Under the pieces are notes generated by a model that saw nothing but the letters and a program-made list of their open reading frames with translations, was not told where the DNA came from and did not search any database. A DNA stretch of 64,000 nucleotides from Microbacterium sp. Leaf151 (GTDB lineage: Bacteria > Actinomycetota > Actinomycetes > Actinomycetales > Microbacteriaceae). This document shows positions 45,003-54,970 of the stretch, piece after piece; position 1 is the stretch's first letter, and every line of letters begins with the position of its first letter. The stretch covers positions 708,485-772,484 of the forward strand of contig NZ_LMOR01000004.1 in the NCBI RefSeq assembly GCF_001424225.1, written 5' to 3'. The translations under genes were made by a program, and so were the position numbers.

Positions 45003-45499
45003 CAGCACCACCCCTTTCCGGTCGTGGTGGTGGTGGAGCGGGTGGCCGCCCACCCCCGAAGATCGAGCTGCATGACGATCGCGTCGACGTCGTCGGGCTG
45101 GTAATACCGCGGGCGGCGACCCACCTCGATGAAGCCCTCCGAGGCGTACAGCGCATGCGCGACGGGGTTGTCCGCCCGCACCTCGAGGAACACCTGATGC
45201 ACATCGCGGCGCACGGCCTCGCCGAGCAGTTCACCCAGCAGCGCCCGGCCGCGACCGCGGCCTCGCGCCGTCGCTGAGACGGCGATGGTCTGCACATCGG
45301 CATCTCGCGCCCCGCGCACGGCGCGCAGTCCCGCGTAGCCGACCAGGCGCTCCCCCTCTTCGACGACGACGTACCAGCCGTGCGGCGAGGCGAGCTCCTC
45401 GCGCATCATGGCCGCGCTCCACGCGTCGGTCGGGAACGAGGCGTTCTCGAGCGCCATGATCGCGTCGAGGTCGGAGACCGTGGCGGTACGCGTGGCCAT
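45002..45499 (-). CDS. rimI: Ribosomal protein S18-alanine N-acetyltransferase-like
   Basis: A 165-residue GNAT acetyltransferase. Family features are the N-terminal [18 protein letters not shown], the acetyl-CoA loop [18 protein letters not shown] (RGRGxGxxL form) and [30 protein letters not shown]. RimI acetylates the N-terminal Ala of ribosomal protein S18. It lies between tsaB and tsaD with one-base overlaps on both sides, the usual order in many bacteria. A poly-Thr/Arg tail precedes the stop. Confidence 0.9.
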   Translation of the reverse strand: MATRTATVSDLDAIMALENASFPTDAWSAAMMREELASPHGWYVVVEEGERLVGYAGLRAVRGARDADVQTIAVSATARGRGRGRALLGELLGEAVRRDVHQVFLEVRADNPVAHALYASEGFIEVGRRPRYYQPDDVDAIVMQLDLRGWAATRSTTTTTGKGWC

Positions 45500-46131
45500 C
45501 AGCTGACCCGCTTCGGTGCGTGCGCGGCGACCACGTCGGGGCTGCGCAGGTACAGCGGTTCCCCGTCGGCGAGGGTACGGCCGGCGTCGAGGGCGCGCGC
45601 GGCGGCGAGCGCGATCATCGCGGCCGAGACCCTCGTGGTCTCGATCCGCACGGCTCCGAGATCGGCCAACCGTTCGTCGAGGTCGTCACGGGGGCTGAGC
45701 GCGGCATCCGTAATGCGCACGGGGAGTCCGTCGTCGTCGATCCCGTCGTAGACGCTGTACGCGAACTCGCGACGACGGGCGTCGGTGACGACGGCGAAGC
45801 GGGGGGTGTCGACGCCGGTCAGGGCATCGGCCAACAGCACGCCGAGGGCGACGGCGTCGTGGCTGGGCACGGGGACCACCGGAACGCCGCGTCCGAGCGC
45901 GTACACCCGCGCGGCGGCGATGCCGACGCGCAGTCCGGTGAACGGCCCCGGTCCCATGCCGATCGCAACGTGCGTCGGAGCGGGAACGACCGCCGTCGCC
46001 CGCCGCAACAGGTCGCCGATCACCTCCGCGTGGCCGAGGGGATTCGCGCTCTGCTCGTCGGCGAGCACCTCCCCGTCGCGGGCGATCGCCGCGACGGCGG
46101 TGCCGAGCGAGGTGTCGATGCCGATGATCAC
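45499..46131 (-). CDS. tsaB: tRNA t6A biosynthesis protein TsaB
   Basis: A 210-residue partner of TsaD. It has IIGIDTSLGTAVAAIARDGEV, the TsaB core HVAIGMGPGPFTGLRVGIAAARVYA and LSPRDD toward the end. TsaB lacks full catalytic residues and serves as TsaD's scaffold. It is the first gene of the run (promoter in the 76-bp divergent gap to the alpha/beta hydrolase) and overlaps rimI by one base. GTG 46131 is the start; an upstream reading frame gives only an Arg-rich extension. Confidence 0.93.
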   Translation of the reverse strand: MIIGIDTSLGTAVAAIARDGEVLADEQSANPLGHAEVIGDLLRRATAVVPAPTHVAIGMGPGPFTGLRVGIAAARVYALGRGVPVVPVPSHDAVALGVLLADALTGVDTPRFAVVTDARRREFAYSVYDGIDDDGLPVRITDAALSPRDDLDERLADLGAVRIETTRVSAAMIALAAARALDAGRTLADGEPLYLRSPDVVAAHAPKRVS

Positions 46132-46207
46132 GGTTCCAGGGTATCCGGCCCCTCCGACACCGCCCCGTGGCGGCATCCGTTCGCGCCGTCCGCTCCGAAG
46201 AAGGACC

Positions 46208-47140
46208 ATGGATGCCACCCAGCTCGGCCTCCGTCGTGTGGTCGTGCCCACCGGCGTAGGGCCCATCGTCGTCCACGCGGGTCGCGGTTCGGGTAGTCCG
46301 GTCGCCACGGTCCTGCTCCATGGGGCGGCAGGGTCCTGGACGACGTGGATGCCGATGCTCTCGGCGTCCACGAAACGTGTGTCCGATGTGATCGCGGTCG
46401 ACCTTCCGGGGTGGGGCGAGACGCCCGGCCCCGTTCCCGACCCGGCGGAGCTCGCCGTCGCGATCGCGGCCGTCGCGCGCGCCCTCGGCTACCCGCGATG
46501 GCGGGTGGTCGGACACTCGCTCGGCGGAGTCATCGCACTCGACATCGCCGCCCGCTTCCCCCGCGAGACCGTCGCCGTCGGCGTCGTGTCGCCGAGCGGA
46601 GCGGGCGCTCGGGCCGTCACCCGCCGTCCGCTCTCGGGTGCCGTGCGCCTCCCGTGGCTGGCTGGCATGGTGGCGGCGATGCGGGTGCTGCGCGCAATCG
46701 GGCCGGTCTCGGGTCCGTTGCTGCGGGGGCTGCGGCGCACCGGGCTGCTCCGCGTCCTCGCACGACCGCTGTTCCGGCATCCCGACCGCGTGGACCGCTC
46801 CCTGACCGACGCCCTCGCCTCGGAGATCCGCCCGGCGGCGTTCCTCGCGGCCGCGAGGGTCTCGCGCACGCACGACGATGGCGTCTGGCGCCGCATCGTG
46901 TGCCCCGTGCGGTCGGTGCGGGGCAGCCACGACGTCTTCGTCGCCGCGAGCGACCCTCGCGCCTGGAGGCGGTTGCTGCGCGACTACGACGACGTCGTGC
47001 TCGACGACAGCGGGCACTTCGCCCACGTGGAGCAGCCCGTCGAGACGCTACGGGCACTCCGAGACGTCTGGGCGGTCGACCGTCCGCCGGGGCGATCCAC
47101 CCGGGCGCAGCCGCAGTCGGCGGGCACCGGAACGCGCTGA
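46208..47140 (+). CDS. Alpha/beta hydrolase
   Basis: A 310-residue alpha/beta-fold hydrolase. It shows LLHGAAGSWTTW (oxyanion hole region), DLPGWGETPGP, the nucleophile elbow GHSLGGVIALD with the Ser, and a catalytic His in LDDSGHFAHVEQP; the acid is likely in the VRGSHDVFV strand. The substrate is unknown. It is divergent from tsaB and convergent with tsaE, which splits the tsa genes in two. ATG 46208 after GAAGAAGG. Confidence 0.87.
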   Translation: MDATQLGLRRVVVPTGVGPIVVHAGRGSGSPVATVLLHGAAGSWTTWMPMLSASTKRVSDVIAVDLPGWGETPGPVPDPAELAVAIAAVARALGYPRWRVVGHSLGGVIALDIAARFPRETVAVGVVSPSGAGARAVTRRPLSGAVRLPWLAGMVAAMRVLRAIGPVSGPLLRGLRRTGLLRVLARPLFRHPDRVDRSLTDALASEIRPAAFLAAARVSRTHDDGVWRRIVCPVRSVRGSHDVFVAASDPRAWRRLLRDYDDVVLDDSGHFAHVEQPVETLRALRDVWAVDRPPGRSTRAQPQSAGTGTR

Positions 47141-47156
47141 TCGTTCCGTCGGCAGG

Positions 47157-47660
47157 TCAGGGCCGACGCGAGATCGTCACCGTCCGTGGCGCATCGACGT
47201 CAAGCTCGACGGTGTGCACGGCGATCTCACCGCACGCATTGTCGACGCCGCGGCCGCCGAGGTGCCGGTCGATCTCGATCTCCCACCACGCATCCGACAG
47301 GTGTTCGGCGACGCCTCGCCCCCACTCCACGATCACGGCCGAATGCGCCACGTCGATGTCGAGGTCGTCGAGCTCGACCGCCGCTCCCAGCCGGTAGGCG
47401 TCCACGTGCACCAGCGATGTGCCGCCCACCAGCGAGGGGTGCGTGCGGGCGATGACGAACGTGGGGCTCTGAACGGGACCACGGATGCCGAGTCCCTCGC
47501 CGATCCCGCGCGTCAGGGTCGTCTTGCCAGCGCCGAGGGGCCCGGTGAGCACGACCACGTCTCCGGGCGCCAGAGCGCGGCCGATCGCGCGGCCCAGTTC
47601 GTGCATGTCGGCGGGCTCTGCGATCTCGCGCGTGCCCAGCAGCTCGTCGGGTACGCTCAC
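47157..47660 (-). CDS. tsaE: tRNA t6A biosynthesis ATPase TsaE
   Basis: A 167-residue P-loop protein (TLTGPLGAGKTTLTRGIGEG), with SPTFVIARTHP, LVHVDAYRL and IVEWGRGVAEHL, the family features. TsaE drives turnover of the TsaB-TsaD complex. It overlaps the alr start-coupled gene (GTGA) so follows acpS-alr on the minus strand, separated from tsaB by a hydrolase on the other strand. Confidence 0.93.
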   Translation of the reverse strand: MSVPDELLGTREIAEPADMHELGRAIGRALAPGDVVVLTGPLGAGKTTLTRGIGEGLGIRGPVQSPTFVIARTHPSLVGGTSLVHVDAYRLGAAVELDDLDIDVAHSAVIVEWGRGVAEHLSDAWWEIEIDRHLGGRGVDNACGEIAVHTVELDVDAPRTVTISRRP

Positions 47661-48778
47661 GCGTCGACCTCCCGCCGGGGGACGCGAGCACCCACGCGCG
47701 TGACGATCTCGTAGTCGATGGTGTCGGCGGCATCCGCCCAGTCACGAGCCGAGGGCGCCCCCAGGGTCGGATCGCCGAAGAGCACGACCTCGTCGCCCAG
47801 CGCGACCGGGTGATCGCCGACGTCGACGACGAACTGGTCCATCGCGATGCGACCGGCGACCGTGAAGCGGCGACCGCCGATCGACACCGGTCCGCGTCCC
47901 GACGCCTGACGGGGAACGCCGTCGGCGTAGCCCAGCGGTACGAGCACGAGGGTCGTGTCGCGCTCTGTGCGGTAGTCGTAGCCGTACGATACCCCGGTGC
48001 CGGCGGGAACGCGCCGCACCGCGGCCACTGCTCCGCGCAGTGTCATGGCCGGCCGCAGGCCCAGGTCGGCGGCCGTACGGTCGGCCAGGGGCGAGACGCC
48101 GTACAGACCGATTCCGATCCGCACGCACCCCAGCCGTGCTTCGGGGAGGGTGATCGCCGCGTTCGTCGCCGCGATGTGCCGCAACGGCGGGTTCAGTCCC
48201 GCGGCTGCGGCGAGCGCCACGCCCTCTTCGAAGCGGGCGAGCGCCGCGCGATCGTCGTCGAGGCTGGTGTTGGACAGGTGCGAGAAGATCCCGATCACCC
48301 GCACGCGCCCGATGCGTTCCAGTCGCGCCGCCTCGGAGAACACGGTCCGCCACTGGTCGGGGGCGATACCGTTGCGCGACAGTCCCGTCTCGATCTTGAG
48401 GTGGACGCTCGCCGGTCGTCCACCCGCGAACGCCTCTCCGGCGCGCTGCAGCTGGTCGAGATCGGAGACGCCGAGTTCGATGTCGTGCCGCGCGGCCTCG
48501 GCGAACGACGCCCCCGGCGCGTGCAGCCACGCGAAGAGCGGCGCGCGCAGGCCCGCTCGTCGCAGGGCGAGCGCCTCGTCGATGTCGGAGACGCCGATGC
48601 GCGTCGCGCCGCCCTCGAGCGCCGCGAGGGCCGTGCGGAGGGCACCGTGACCGTAGCCGTCGGCCTTCACCACCGCGATGATCTGCGAGCCCGTCAGCGT
48701 GCGCAGGTGCCGCACGTTCTCGGTGATCGCTTCGACGTCGATGAGCGCTTCGCGCAGCACTCCCCGCGGAAGTCTCAT
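47657..48778 (-). CDS. alr: Alanine racemase
   Basis: A 373-residue PLP enzyme that makes D-alanine for peptidoglycan. The PLP Lys is in VVKADGYGHG, the other catalytic base Tyr in GVSYGYDYRT, and FSHLSNTS, RIGIGLYGVSP and AGRIAMDQFVVDVG complete the fold III signature. Normal length. Both overlaps (ATGA with acpS, GTGA with tsaE) imply translational coupling of cell-wall, lipid and tRNA-modification genes. Confidence 0.95.
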   Translation of the reverse strand: MRLPRGVLREALIDVEAITENVRHLRTLTGSQIIAVVKADGYGHGALRTALAALEGGATRIGVSDIDEALALRRAGLRAPLFAWLHAPGASFAEAARHDIELGVSDLDQLQRAGEAFAGGRPASVHLKIETGLSRNGIAPDQWRTVFSEAARLERIGRVRVIGIFSHLSNTSLDDDRAALARFEEGVALAAAAGLNPPLRHIAATNAAITLPEARLGCVRIGIGLYGVSPLADRTAADLGLRPAMTLRGAVAAVRRVPAGTGVSYGYDYRTERDTTLVLVPLGYADGVPRQASGRGPVSIGGRRFTVAGRIAMDQFVVDVGDHPVALGDEVVLFGDPTLGAPSARDWADAADTIDYEIVTRVGARVPRREVDA

Positions 48779-49233
48779 GCGGTGTCCTCTCTGGCGGTGT
48801 CGGGGGCGGATGCCGAGGGCTCCGCCGCCGTGTCGGGTACGGCGGACGCCGCGTTCTCCCGCATCGGCGCGGGTACACCGGACGCTGCCTCGGCGATGAC
48901 GTACGCCGTCGCGAGTCCCGCGTCGTGCGACATCGACAGGTGCAGGGCGGTGATCCCCCGACCGGCGACGGTGGCGGCGGTCTCTCCGGTCAGCGCGAAG
49001 ATGGGGCGCCCCGACGGTTCGGAGGCGACCTCGATGTCGGTCCAGTGCACCCCGTCCGATCCGCCGAGCGCTTTGATCAGCGCCTCTTTCGCGGCGTACC
49101 GCGCGGCGAGCGAGCGGGGCTTGAGCACGCGCTCGGCGGGGGCGAACAGCCGCGGAAGAAGTCGTGGGGTCCGCGCCAGGGTCGCGGCGAACCGCGGCAC
49201 GTCGACCACGTCGACGCCGATTCCGACGATCAT
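48775..49233 (-). CDS. acpS: Holo-[acyl-carrier-protein] synthase with C-terminal extension
   Basis: A 152-residue phosphopantetheinyl transferase. It has GIGVDVVDVPRF with the Mg2+-ligand Asp, FAPAERVLKP and the ARYAAKEALIKALGG helix with Glu, then LSMSHDAGLATAYVI. Typical AcpS is about 120-125 residues; here the last 30 are Ala/Pro/Asp-rich and unrelated. ATG 49233 fits. It precedes alr with ATGA overlap. Promoter likely in the 49234-49538 gap. Confidence 0.9.
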   Translation of the reverse strand: MIVGIGVDVVDVPRFAATLARTPRLLPRLFAPAERVLKPRSLAARYAAKEALIKALGGSDGVHWTDIEVASEPSGRPIFALTGETAATVAGRGITALHLSMSHDAGLATAYVIAEAASGVPAPMRENAASAVPDTAAEPSASAPDTAREDTA

Positions 49234-49538
49234 GCGCCCTCCCCTCGTGGCATCCTCTCCATTCTGCCGGTGCAGGCCGACGTCGGGCCGCCGCTCCTGC
49301 CGCCCGACGCAGGCTGCGGGGCCTTTAAAGCCACAGCCCGAGCACGACGCGGGAAAGTTGCCCGTCATCCGTCGTTAAGGCGCCCCGCCGAGCTCCCTCG
49401 TGCGCAGATCTCCCGCGTCGTGTCGCCCCGGTCGGGATCCCCGCCCCACGCTCGCGGGCTGCACCCGGGACCCGCCCCAGCTCCAGGCCGCCGACGCCAG
49501 CGCCGAGCCCCACGCACCCGCTCCCCGGAAACGACGAA
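49234..49538. other. Intergenic region upstream of acpS
   Basis: No coding gene seen. A TTTAAA word near 49323 lies about 90 bp upstream of the acpS start on the minus strand and could be a -10 element. A short word TCGTTAAGG lies at 49372-49380. Confidence 0.3.
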
Positions 49539-49566
49539 GGGGCCGGATGCCACGGCATCCGGCCCC
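49539..49566 (-). terminator. Terminator after glmS
   Basis: A 13-bp perfect stem (49539-49551 with 49554-49566), starting 12 nt past the glmS stop. The minimal 2-nt tip must open in RNA. Again the core is GGATGCC/GGCATCC. Confidence 0.83.
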
Positions 49567-49578
49567 GAAGACGACGGG

Positions 49579-51429
49579 TTACTCCACCGTCACCGACTTC
49601 GCCAGGTTGCGCGGCTGGTCGACATCGAGGCCCTTGGCCTCGGCGAGGCCCATCGCGAAGATGTGCAGCGGCACGACGGCCAGCAGCGGCTCGAACAGCG
49701 GGGCGGCGAGAGGGATGCGCAGCACCTCGTCGGCGGCGGGGAGCACGGCGACGTCACCCTCTTCGGCGATCGCGATCACGCGGGCGCCGCGCGCGCGGAT
49801 CTCCTCGATGTTCGAGACGACCTTCTTGTGCATCTCGCCCGAGCCACGCGGCGACGGCACCACGACGAACACGGGCTGGCCCGGCTCGATGAGGGCGATG
49901 GGCCCGTGCTTGAGTTCGCCGGCTGCGAAGCCCTCGGCGTGGATGTACGCCAGTTCTTTCAGCTTGAGCGCCCCCTCGAGCGCGATCGGGTATCCGACGT
50001 TGCGGCCGAGGAAGAGGACTGAGCGCGTGTCGGCCATCCAGTGGGCGAGCTGTTCGATGCGCGCCTGCTCGCTCTCGAGCACGCGGGCGATCTTGCCCGG
50101 TACGGCCTCGAGCTCGGCGACGGCCTCGACGGCTGCGACGGGGTCGACGGCGCCGCGGATGCGGCCCACGTGCAGCGCGAGCAGGTAGAGCGCGGTGATC
50201 TGCGCGACGAAGGCCTTCGTGGAGGCCACGGCGACTTCGGGACCGGCGTGGGTGTAGACGATGGCGTCCGACTCGCGCGGAATGGTCGCGCCCTGCGTGT
50301 TGCAGATCGACAGCGTCTTGGCCCCGCGCGAACGGGCGTACTTCACCGCCATGAGCGTGTCCATGGTCTCGCCCGACTGGCTGATCGAGACGACCAGCGT
50401 GCGATCCGAGAGCACCGGGTCGCGGTAACGGAACTCGTGGGCGAGCTCGACGTCGACGGGCACGCGCGTCCATGTCTCGAGCGCGTACTTGCCGACCATG
50501 CCGGCGTACGCGGCGGTGCCGCACGCGATGATGAGGATGCGGTCGATGTCGGCGAGGAAGTCATCGAGTCCCTCGAGCTCGGGGATCTCGACCCGGCCCT
50601 CGTGGATCCGGCCGCGCAGCGTGTTGGCGACGGCTTCGGGCTCTTCCGAGACCTCTTTCGCCATGAACGAGGACCAGCCGCCCTTCTCGGCCGCCGAGGC
50701 GTCCCACGTGACCTCGAACGCCTCGACCTCGACCGGCGCGCCCGAGAAATCGGTCACCTCGACACCCTCGGGGGTGATGGCCACGATCTCGTCCTGGCCA
50801 ATCGCGAGGGCGTTGCGGGTGTGCTCGACGAAGGCGGCGACGTCGGAGCCGAGGAAGTTCTCGCCCTCGCCGAGGCCGATGACCAGCGGAGAGTTGCGGC
50901 GCGCGCCCACGACGAGACCCGGGTGGTCCTGGTGCATGGCGAGGAGCGTGTAGGCGCCCTCGAGGCGCGAGACGACCGCACGGAACGCCTGCACCAGGTC
51001 CTTGGTGCGGGCGTACTCGCGGCCGATCATGACGGCAGCGACCTCGGTGTCGGTCTCGCTGCGGAACGCGAAGCCCTCGCCGACCATCTCGCTCTTGAGC
51101 TCGGCGAAGTTCTCGATGATGCCGTTGTGGATGACGGCGAGCTTGTCGTCGTCGGCGAGGTGCGGGTGCGCATTGGCATCCGTCGGTCCGCCGTGCGTCG
51201 CCCAGCGCGTGTGGCCGATGCCGGTGGTGCCGTTTGGCATGGGCGTGGCCACGAGGTCGTCACGGAGCACCGCGAGCTTTCCCGCGCGCTTGCGCATGTC
51301 GAGGGTGCCCTCACCGTCGATCACGGCGATGCCGGCGGAGTCGTAGCCCCGGTATTCCAGCCGAGACAGTCCGGCGAGAAGGATGTCCTGGCTCTGCCGA
51401 GGACCCACGTAACCGATGATTCCGCACAT
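49579..51429 (-). CDS. glmS: Glutamine-fructose-6-phosphate aminotransferase (isomerising)
   Basis: A 616-residue enzyme making glucosamine-6-phosphate, first step to UDP-GlcNAc. The N-terminal Ntn amidotransferase starts with the catalytic Cys as MCGIIGYVG after Met removal; GYDSAGIA and GHTRWATHG follow. Two SIS domains hold the sugar, with SISQSGETMDT and NVGYPIALEGALKLKELAYI, ending DQPRNLAKSVTVE, the family terminus. With glmM at 53601 it supplies the cell-wall route. It is preceded by the pantothenate kinase gene 78 bp away on the same strand. Confidence 0.97.
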   Translation of the reverse strand: MCGIIGYVGPRQSQDILLAGLSRLEYRGYDSAGIAVIDGEGTLDMRKRAGKLAVLRDDLVATPMPNGTTGIGHTRWATHGGPTDANAHPHLADDDKLAVIHNGIIENFAELKSEMVGEGFAFRSETDTEVAAVMIGREYARTKDLVQAFRAVVSRLEGAYTLLAMHQDHPGLVVGARRNSPLVIGLGEGENFLGSDVAAFVEHTRNALAIGQDEIVAITPEGVEVTDFSGAPVEVEAFEVTWDASAAEKGGWSSFMAKEVSEEPEAVANTLRGRIHEGRVEIPELEGLDDFLADIDRILIIACGTAAYAGMVGKYALETWTRVPVDVELAHEFRYRDPVLSDRTLVVSISQSGETMDTLMAVKYARSRGAKTLSICNTQGATIPRESDAIVYTHAGPEVAVASTKAFVAQITALYLLALHVGRIRGAVDPVAAVEAVAELEAVPGKIARVLESEQARIEQLAHWMADTRSVLFLGRNVGYPIALEGALKLKELAYIHAEGFAAGELKHGPIALIEPGQPVFVVVPSPRGSGEMHKKVVSNIEEIRARGARVIAIAEEGDVAVLPAADEVLRIPLAAPLFEPLLAVVPLHIFAMGLAEAKGLDVDQPRNLAKSVTVE

Positions 51430-51507
51430 GAGCCCCCATCCTACGGGGCGATGCCGAGCGCCCCCTGCGACCGCACCCGACGCCGCGCAGACCGGCGAGA
51501 GGCGGCC

Positions 51508-52470
51508 CTAGAGCTTTCGCAACAGCACCGACTCGACCGTGTGGTCGGCGCCCTTCTGCAGCACGAGCCCCGCACGGTGTCTCGTCGGTAGGACGTTCTC
51601 CTCGAGGTTGGGGAGGTTGATCTCGCGCCAGTAACCGAGGGCGCGTTCCACGGCCTCCTCGTCGCTGATGTCGGCGAACACGCGGAAGAACGACGTCGGG
51701 TTCGTGAAGGCGTTGTCGCGCAACGCGAGGAACCGCTCGACGTACCACTTCTCGATGTGGGCGGCGTCGGCGTCGACGTAGATCGAGAAGTCGAACAGGT
51801 CGCTCACGGCGACCTCGTTCGGCGAGGGCGGTGGCTGCAGCACGTTCAGCCCCTCGACGATGACGACATCGGGTCGGTGCACGGTGACGTGGGCGTCGGG
51901 CATGATGTCGTACCGCACGTGCGAGTAGAAGGGTGCACGCGCCTCTTCGGCGCCCGACTTCACCTCGCTGAGGAACTGCACCAGCGCCCGCCGGTCGTAC
52001 GACTCGGGGAAACCCTTGCGATCCATGAGTCCGCGGCGTTCGAGCTCGGCGTTCGGATAGAGGAAGCCGTCCGTGGTGACCAGCTCCACCCGGGGGGTGT
52101 CGGGCCAGCGGCTCATGAGTTCACGCAGCAGGCGGGCGATGGTCGATTTGCCGACCGCCACGGACCCGGCGACGCCGATGACGAACGGGGTCGTGGCATC
52201 CGGTTCGCCGAGGAACTCGCTCGTGTCGGCACCCAGTCGGCGCGTCGCGCGTGCGTAGAGGCTCAGCAGCCGGCTGAGGGGCAGGTACACCTCGGCGACC
52301 TCGCGAGGGTCGAGGCGGTCACCGATCCCGCGCAGCTGCACGATCTCGTTCTCGGTCAGCGGCTGCGGGAGTCCGCCGGCCAAGCGCGACCAGTCGTCGC
52401 GGTCGATCTGACGGTAGGGGCTCAGCGACGGCGCGGGAGCGTCGGTCTCGGCGGCGGACACCCGCCCCAT
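51508..52470 (-). CDS. coaA: Pantothenate kinase, type I
   Basis: A 320-residue CoaA. P-loop [12 protein letters not shown], the [17 protein letters not shown] segment, [10 protein letters not shown] and the C-terminal [14 protein letters not shown] are all typical. It phosphorylates pantothenate, the regulated step of CoA synthesis. ATG 52470 is proposed; GTG 52461 is possible, since GGGGCGG lies in front of it. Divergent from ppx, sharing a 91-bp promoter region. Confidence 0.93.
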   Translation of the reverse strand: MGRVSAAETDAPAPSLSPYRQIDRDDWSRLAGGLPQPLTENEIVQLRGIGDRLDPREVAEVYLPLSRLLSLYARATRRLGADTSEFLGEPDATTPFVIGVAGSVAVGKSTIARLLRELMSRWPDTPRVELVTTDGFLYPNAELERRGLMDRKGFPESYDRRALVQFLSEVKSGAEEARAPFYSHVRYDIMPDAHVTVHRPDVVIVEGLNVLQPPPSPNEVAVSDLFDFSIYVDADAAHIEKWYVERFLALRDNAFTNPTSFFRVFADISDEEAVERALGYWREINLPNLEENVLPTRHRAGLVLQKGADHTVESVLLRKL

Positions 52471-52561
52471 GCTACCGGCGCGATCGCGCTCTCCCGGCTG
52501 GCTCCCGCGCGGCCCCACCGCGGGCACCGGGAGGCGGGGTCGGCGCCACTACGCTCGGAGC

Positions 52562-53491
52562 GTGCGCCTGGGAGTCCTCGACATCGGTTCGAACACCGTC
52601 CACCTGCTCGTCGCCAACGCCCGCGCGGGGGGCCGGCCGACGGCCACCACCTCCCACCGCTCGGTGCTGCGCCTCATGCGCTACCTGCAGCCGGACGGCT
52701 CCATCTCGCCCGAGGGCGTGACCGGACTCGTGGATGCCGTGGCCGCGGCGTGCGCGCACGCGCGCGCCGAGGGGGTGGATGAACTCCTCGCGACGGCGAC
52801 CTCGGCCGTGCGCGAGGCGACCAACGGCGAGGCGGTCATCGCGCAGATCGAAGACGTCCTCGGCCAACCGCTCCAGGTCCTCGGCGGCGAGACGGAAGCG
52901 CGTTTCACCTACCTGGCGGTGCGGCGGTGGTTCGGCTGGTCGGCGGGGCAGATCCTGCTGTTCGACATCGGCGGCGGCTCCCTCGAGATCGCCGGCGGCG
53001 GAGACGAGCTGCCCGACCTCGCCGAATCGGTGCCGCTGGGCGCCGGACGCTCCACGGTGCAGTTCCTGCCGCACGATCCGCCCAGCGCCGATGAGATCGA
53101 CGCGCTGCGCCAGCACGCGATGGCCGTCCTCGCGCCGGTGGCCGCGCGCTTCGCCGCGCTCCCCCGGCCAGACCACGTGGTGGGGTCGTCGAAGGCGATC
53201 CGCTCGCTCGCCAAGCTCGCGGGCTACCCGGTGCCGGGATGGTCGGGCATCGACCGCATGGTGCTGCCGCGCCGGGAACTGAAGGACTGGATCCCGCGAC
53301 TGGCCCGCATCCCCGCCGAGGCGCGTGAAGCGCTCCCCGGAATCACCGCCGACCGCACGTTCCAGATCGTCGCCGCGGCCGTGGTCGTGGAGCGGGCGAT
53401 GAAAGCGCTCGACGTCGAGGAGCTCGAGGTCTCCCCCTGGGCACTGCGCGAGGGAGTCCTCCTGCGCTACATCGAGTCGCTGGAGTACTGA
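52562..53491 (+). CDS. Ppx/GppA family phosphatase
   Basis: A 309-residue ASKHA-fold phosphatase. The phosphate loops are LDIGSNTVHLLV and FDIGGGSLEI, with VGGSSKAIRSLA-type adenosine segment (here VVGSSKAIRSLAKLAG) and the terminal WALREGVLLRY. It is an exopolyphosphatase or pppGpp phosphatase; short actinobacterial members act on short-chain polyphosphate. GTG 52562 is the start. It converges on glmM. Confidence 0.9.
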   Translation: MRLGVLDIGSNTVHLLVANARAGGRPTATTSHRSVLRLMRYLQPDGSISPEGVTGLVDAVAAACAHARAEGVDELLATATSAVREATNGEAVIAQIEDVLGQPLQVLGGETEARFTYLAVRRWFGWSAGQILLFDIGGGSLEIAGGGDELPDLAESVPLGAGRSTVQFLPHDPPSADEIDALRQHAMAVLAPVAARFAALPRPDHVVGSSKAIRSLAKLAGYPVPGWSGIDRMVLPRRELKDWIPRLARIPAEAREALPGITADRTFQIVAAAVVVERAMKALDVEELEVSPWALREGVLLRYIESLEY

Positions 53492-53600
53492 CCCCTCCCC
53501 GCTGCCTCCGGTCGTATGCTCGCCCGGCGCGGGGCACGCGAGGAGTCGCCCGAGGTCAGCGAGCCGAGCATCCGCCCGACCTGGGCGAGCAGGTGTCGCG

Positions 53601-54956
53601 TCAGAGCGCGAGACGCTCCCGAACGACGTCGGCCAGACGATCCGCGTGGGCGCGGGCTACCTCTTCGCTCGCCGCCTCCACCATCACGCGCACGAGCGGC
53701 TCGGTGCCGGACGCGCGCAGCAGCACACGGCCGGAATCGCCGAGGTCGGCGATCGAGGCGGTCACCGCCTCCTGAACGCCCTCGTCGGTCACGCCGTCGC
53801 GGTCGACGCCGCGAACATTGACGAGTACCTGCGGGTACACCGTCATCAGCGACGCGAGTTCGGCGAGGGTCTTGCCCTGCCGGGCCATCTCGGCCACGAT
53901 GTGCAACCCCGTCAGCAGACCGTCGCCGGTGGTGGCGAAGTCGCTCATGATGACGTGGCCCGACTGCTCCCCGCCCAGGGAGTAGCCCCCCTCGTTCATG
54001 GCCTCGAGCACGTAGCGGTCGCCGACGCCGGTCTGCAGGACGCGGATGCCGTGGTCGGCCATCGCGCGGTGCAGCCCGAGATTGCTCATGACCGTGGCGA
54101 CGAGGGTGTCGTCGACGAGCGCGCCGCGCTCCTTCATCGCCACCGCGAGGATCGCCATGATCTGATCGCCGTCGACCACGTTGCCCTGCGCGTCGACGGC
54201 GAGGCAGCGGTCGGCGTCACCGTCGTGGGCGATGCCGACATCTGCTCCGAGACGCACGACGGCTTCGGCGAGCACGTCGAGGTGCGTCGAGCCCACGCCG
54301 TCGTTGATGTTGAGCCCGTCGGGCTCGGCGCCGATGACGGTGACGATCGCGCCCGCGTCCTTGAAGGTCTCGGGCGACACGCCGGCGGCGGCACCGTGCG
54401 CGCAGTCGAGCACGACGTGGATGCCGTCGAGGCGGTGCGGCAGCGAGGCCAGCAGGTGAAGCACGTACCGGTCTTCGGCGTCGGCGAAACGCCGGATGCG
54501 ACCGACACCCGCACCCGTGGGCTGCAGGCGGTCCCACTCGAGGGCGAGCTCGATGCGCTGCTCGACGATGTCGGGCAGCTTCTTACCGCCTCGGGCGAAG
54601 ATCTTGATGCCGTTGTCGGGAGCGGGGTTGTGCGACGCCGACACCATCACACCGAAGTCGGCGTCGTGGTCGGCGATGAGGAAGGCCAGGGCGGGCGTGG
54701 GGATGACCCCCGCATCGAGCACGTCGACGCCCGACGACGCGAGTCCCGCCGAGACCGCCGCCGCGAGGAACTCCCCCGAGACGCGCGGGTCGCGCGCGAC
54801 GACGGCGGTGAGCCGGCGGCCTTCGGCCTTGCGCGCCTCCGCAGAACGGCCCTGGCCCAGGACGACAGCAGTCGCCTGGGCCAGGTGCAGCGCGAGTTCG
54901 GCGGTGAGGAGGCCGTTGGCCAGCCCCCGCACCCCGTCCGTGCCGAAAAGAGGCAT
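53601..54956 (-). CDS. glmM: Phosphoglucosamine mutase
   Basis: A 451-residue alpha-D-phosphohexomutase converting GlcN-6-P to GlcN-1-P for UDP-GlcNAc. The start [14 protein letters not shown], the phosphoserine segment [15 protein letters not shown], metal loop [15 protein letters not shown] and sugar-binding [19 protein letters not shown] are as expected. Normal length. It lies 14 bp after rpsI, so is the third gene of the rplM-rpsI-glmM run, linking cell-wall and ribosome production. Confidence 0.97.
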   Translation of the reverse strand: MPLFGTDGVRGLANGLLTAELALHLAQATAVVLGQGRSAEARKAEGRRLTAVVARDPRVSGEFLAAAVSAGLASSGVDVLDAGVIPTPALAFLIADHDADFGVMVSASHNPAPDNGIKIFARGGKKLPDIVEQRIELALEWDRLQPTGAGVGRIRRFADAEDRYVLHLLASLPHRLDGIHVVLDCAHGAAAGVSPETFKDAGAIVTVIGAEPDGLNINDGVGSTHLDVLAEAVVRLGADVGIAHDGDADRCLAVDAQGNVVDGDQIMAILAVAMKERGALVDDTLVATVMSNLGLHRAMADHGIRVLQTGVGDRYVLEAMNEGGYSLGGEQSGHVIMSDFATTGDGLLTGLHIVAEMARQGKTLAELASLMTVYPQVLVNVRGVDRDGVTDEGVQEAVTASIADLGDSGRVLLRASGTEPLVRVMVEAASEEVARAHADRLADVVRERLAL

Positions 54957-54970
54957 CCGGATCGTCGAAC

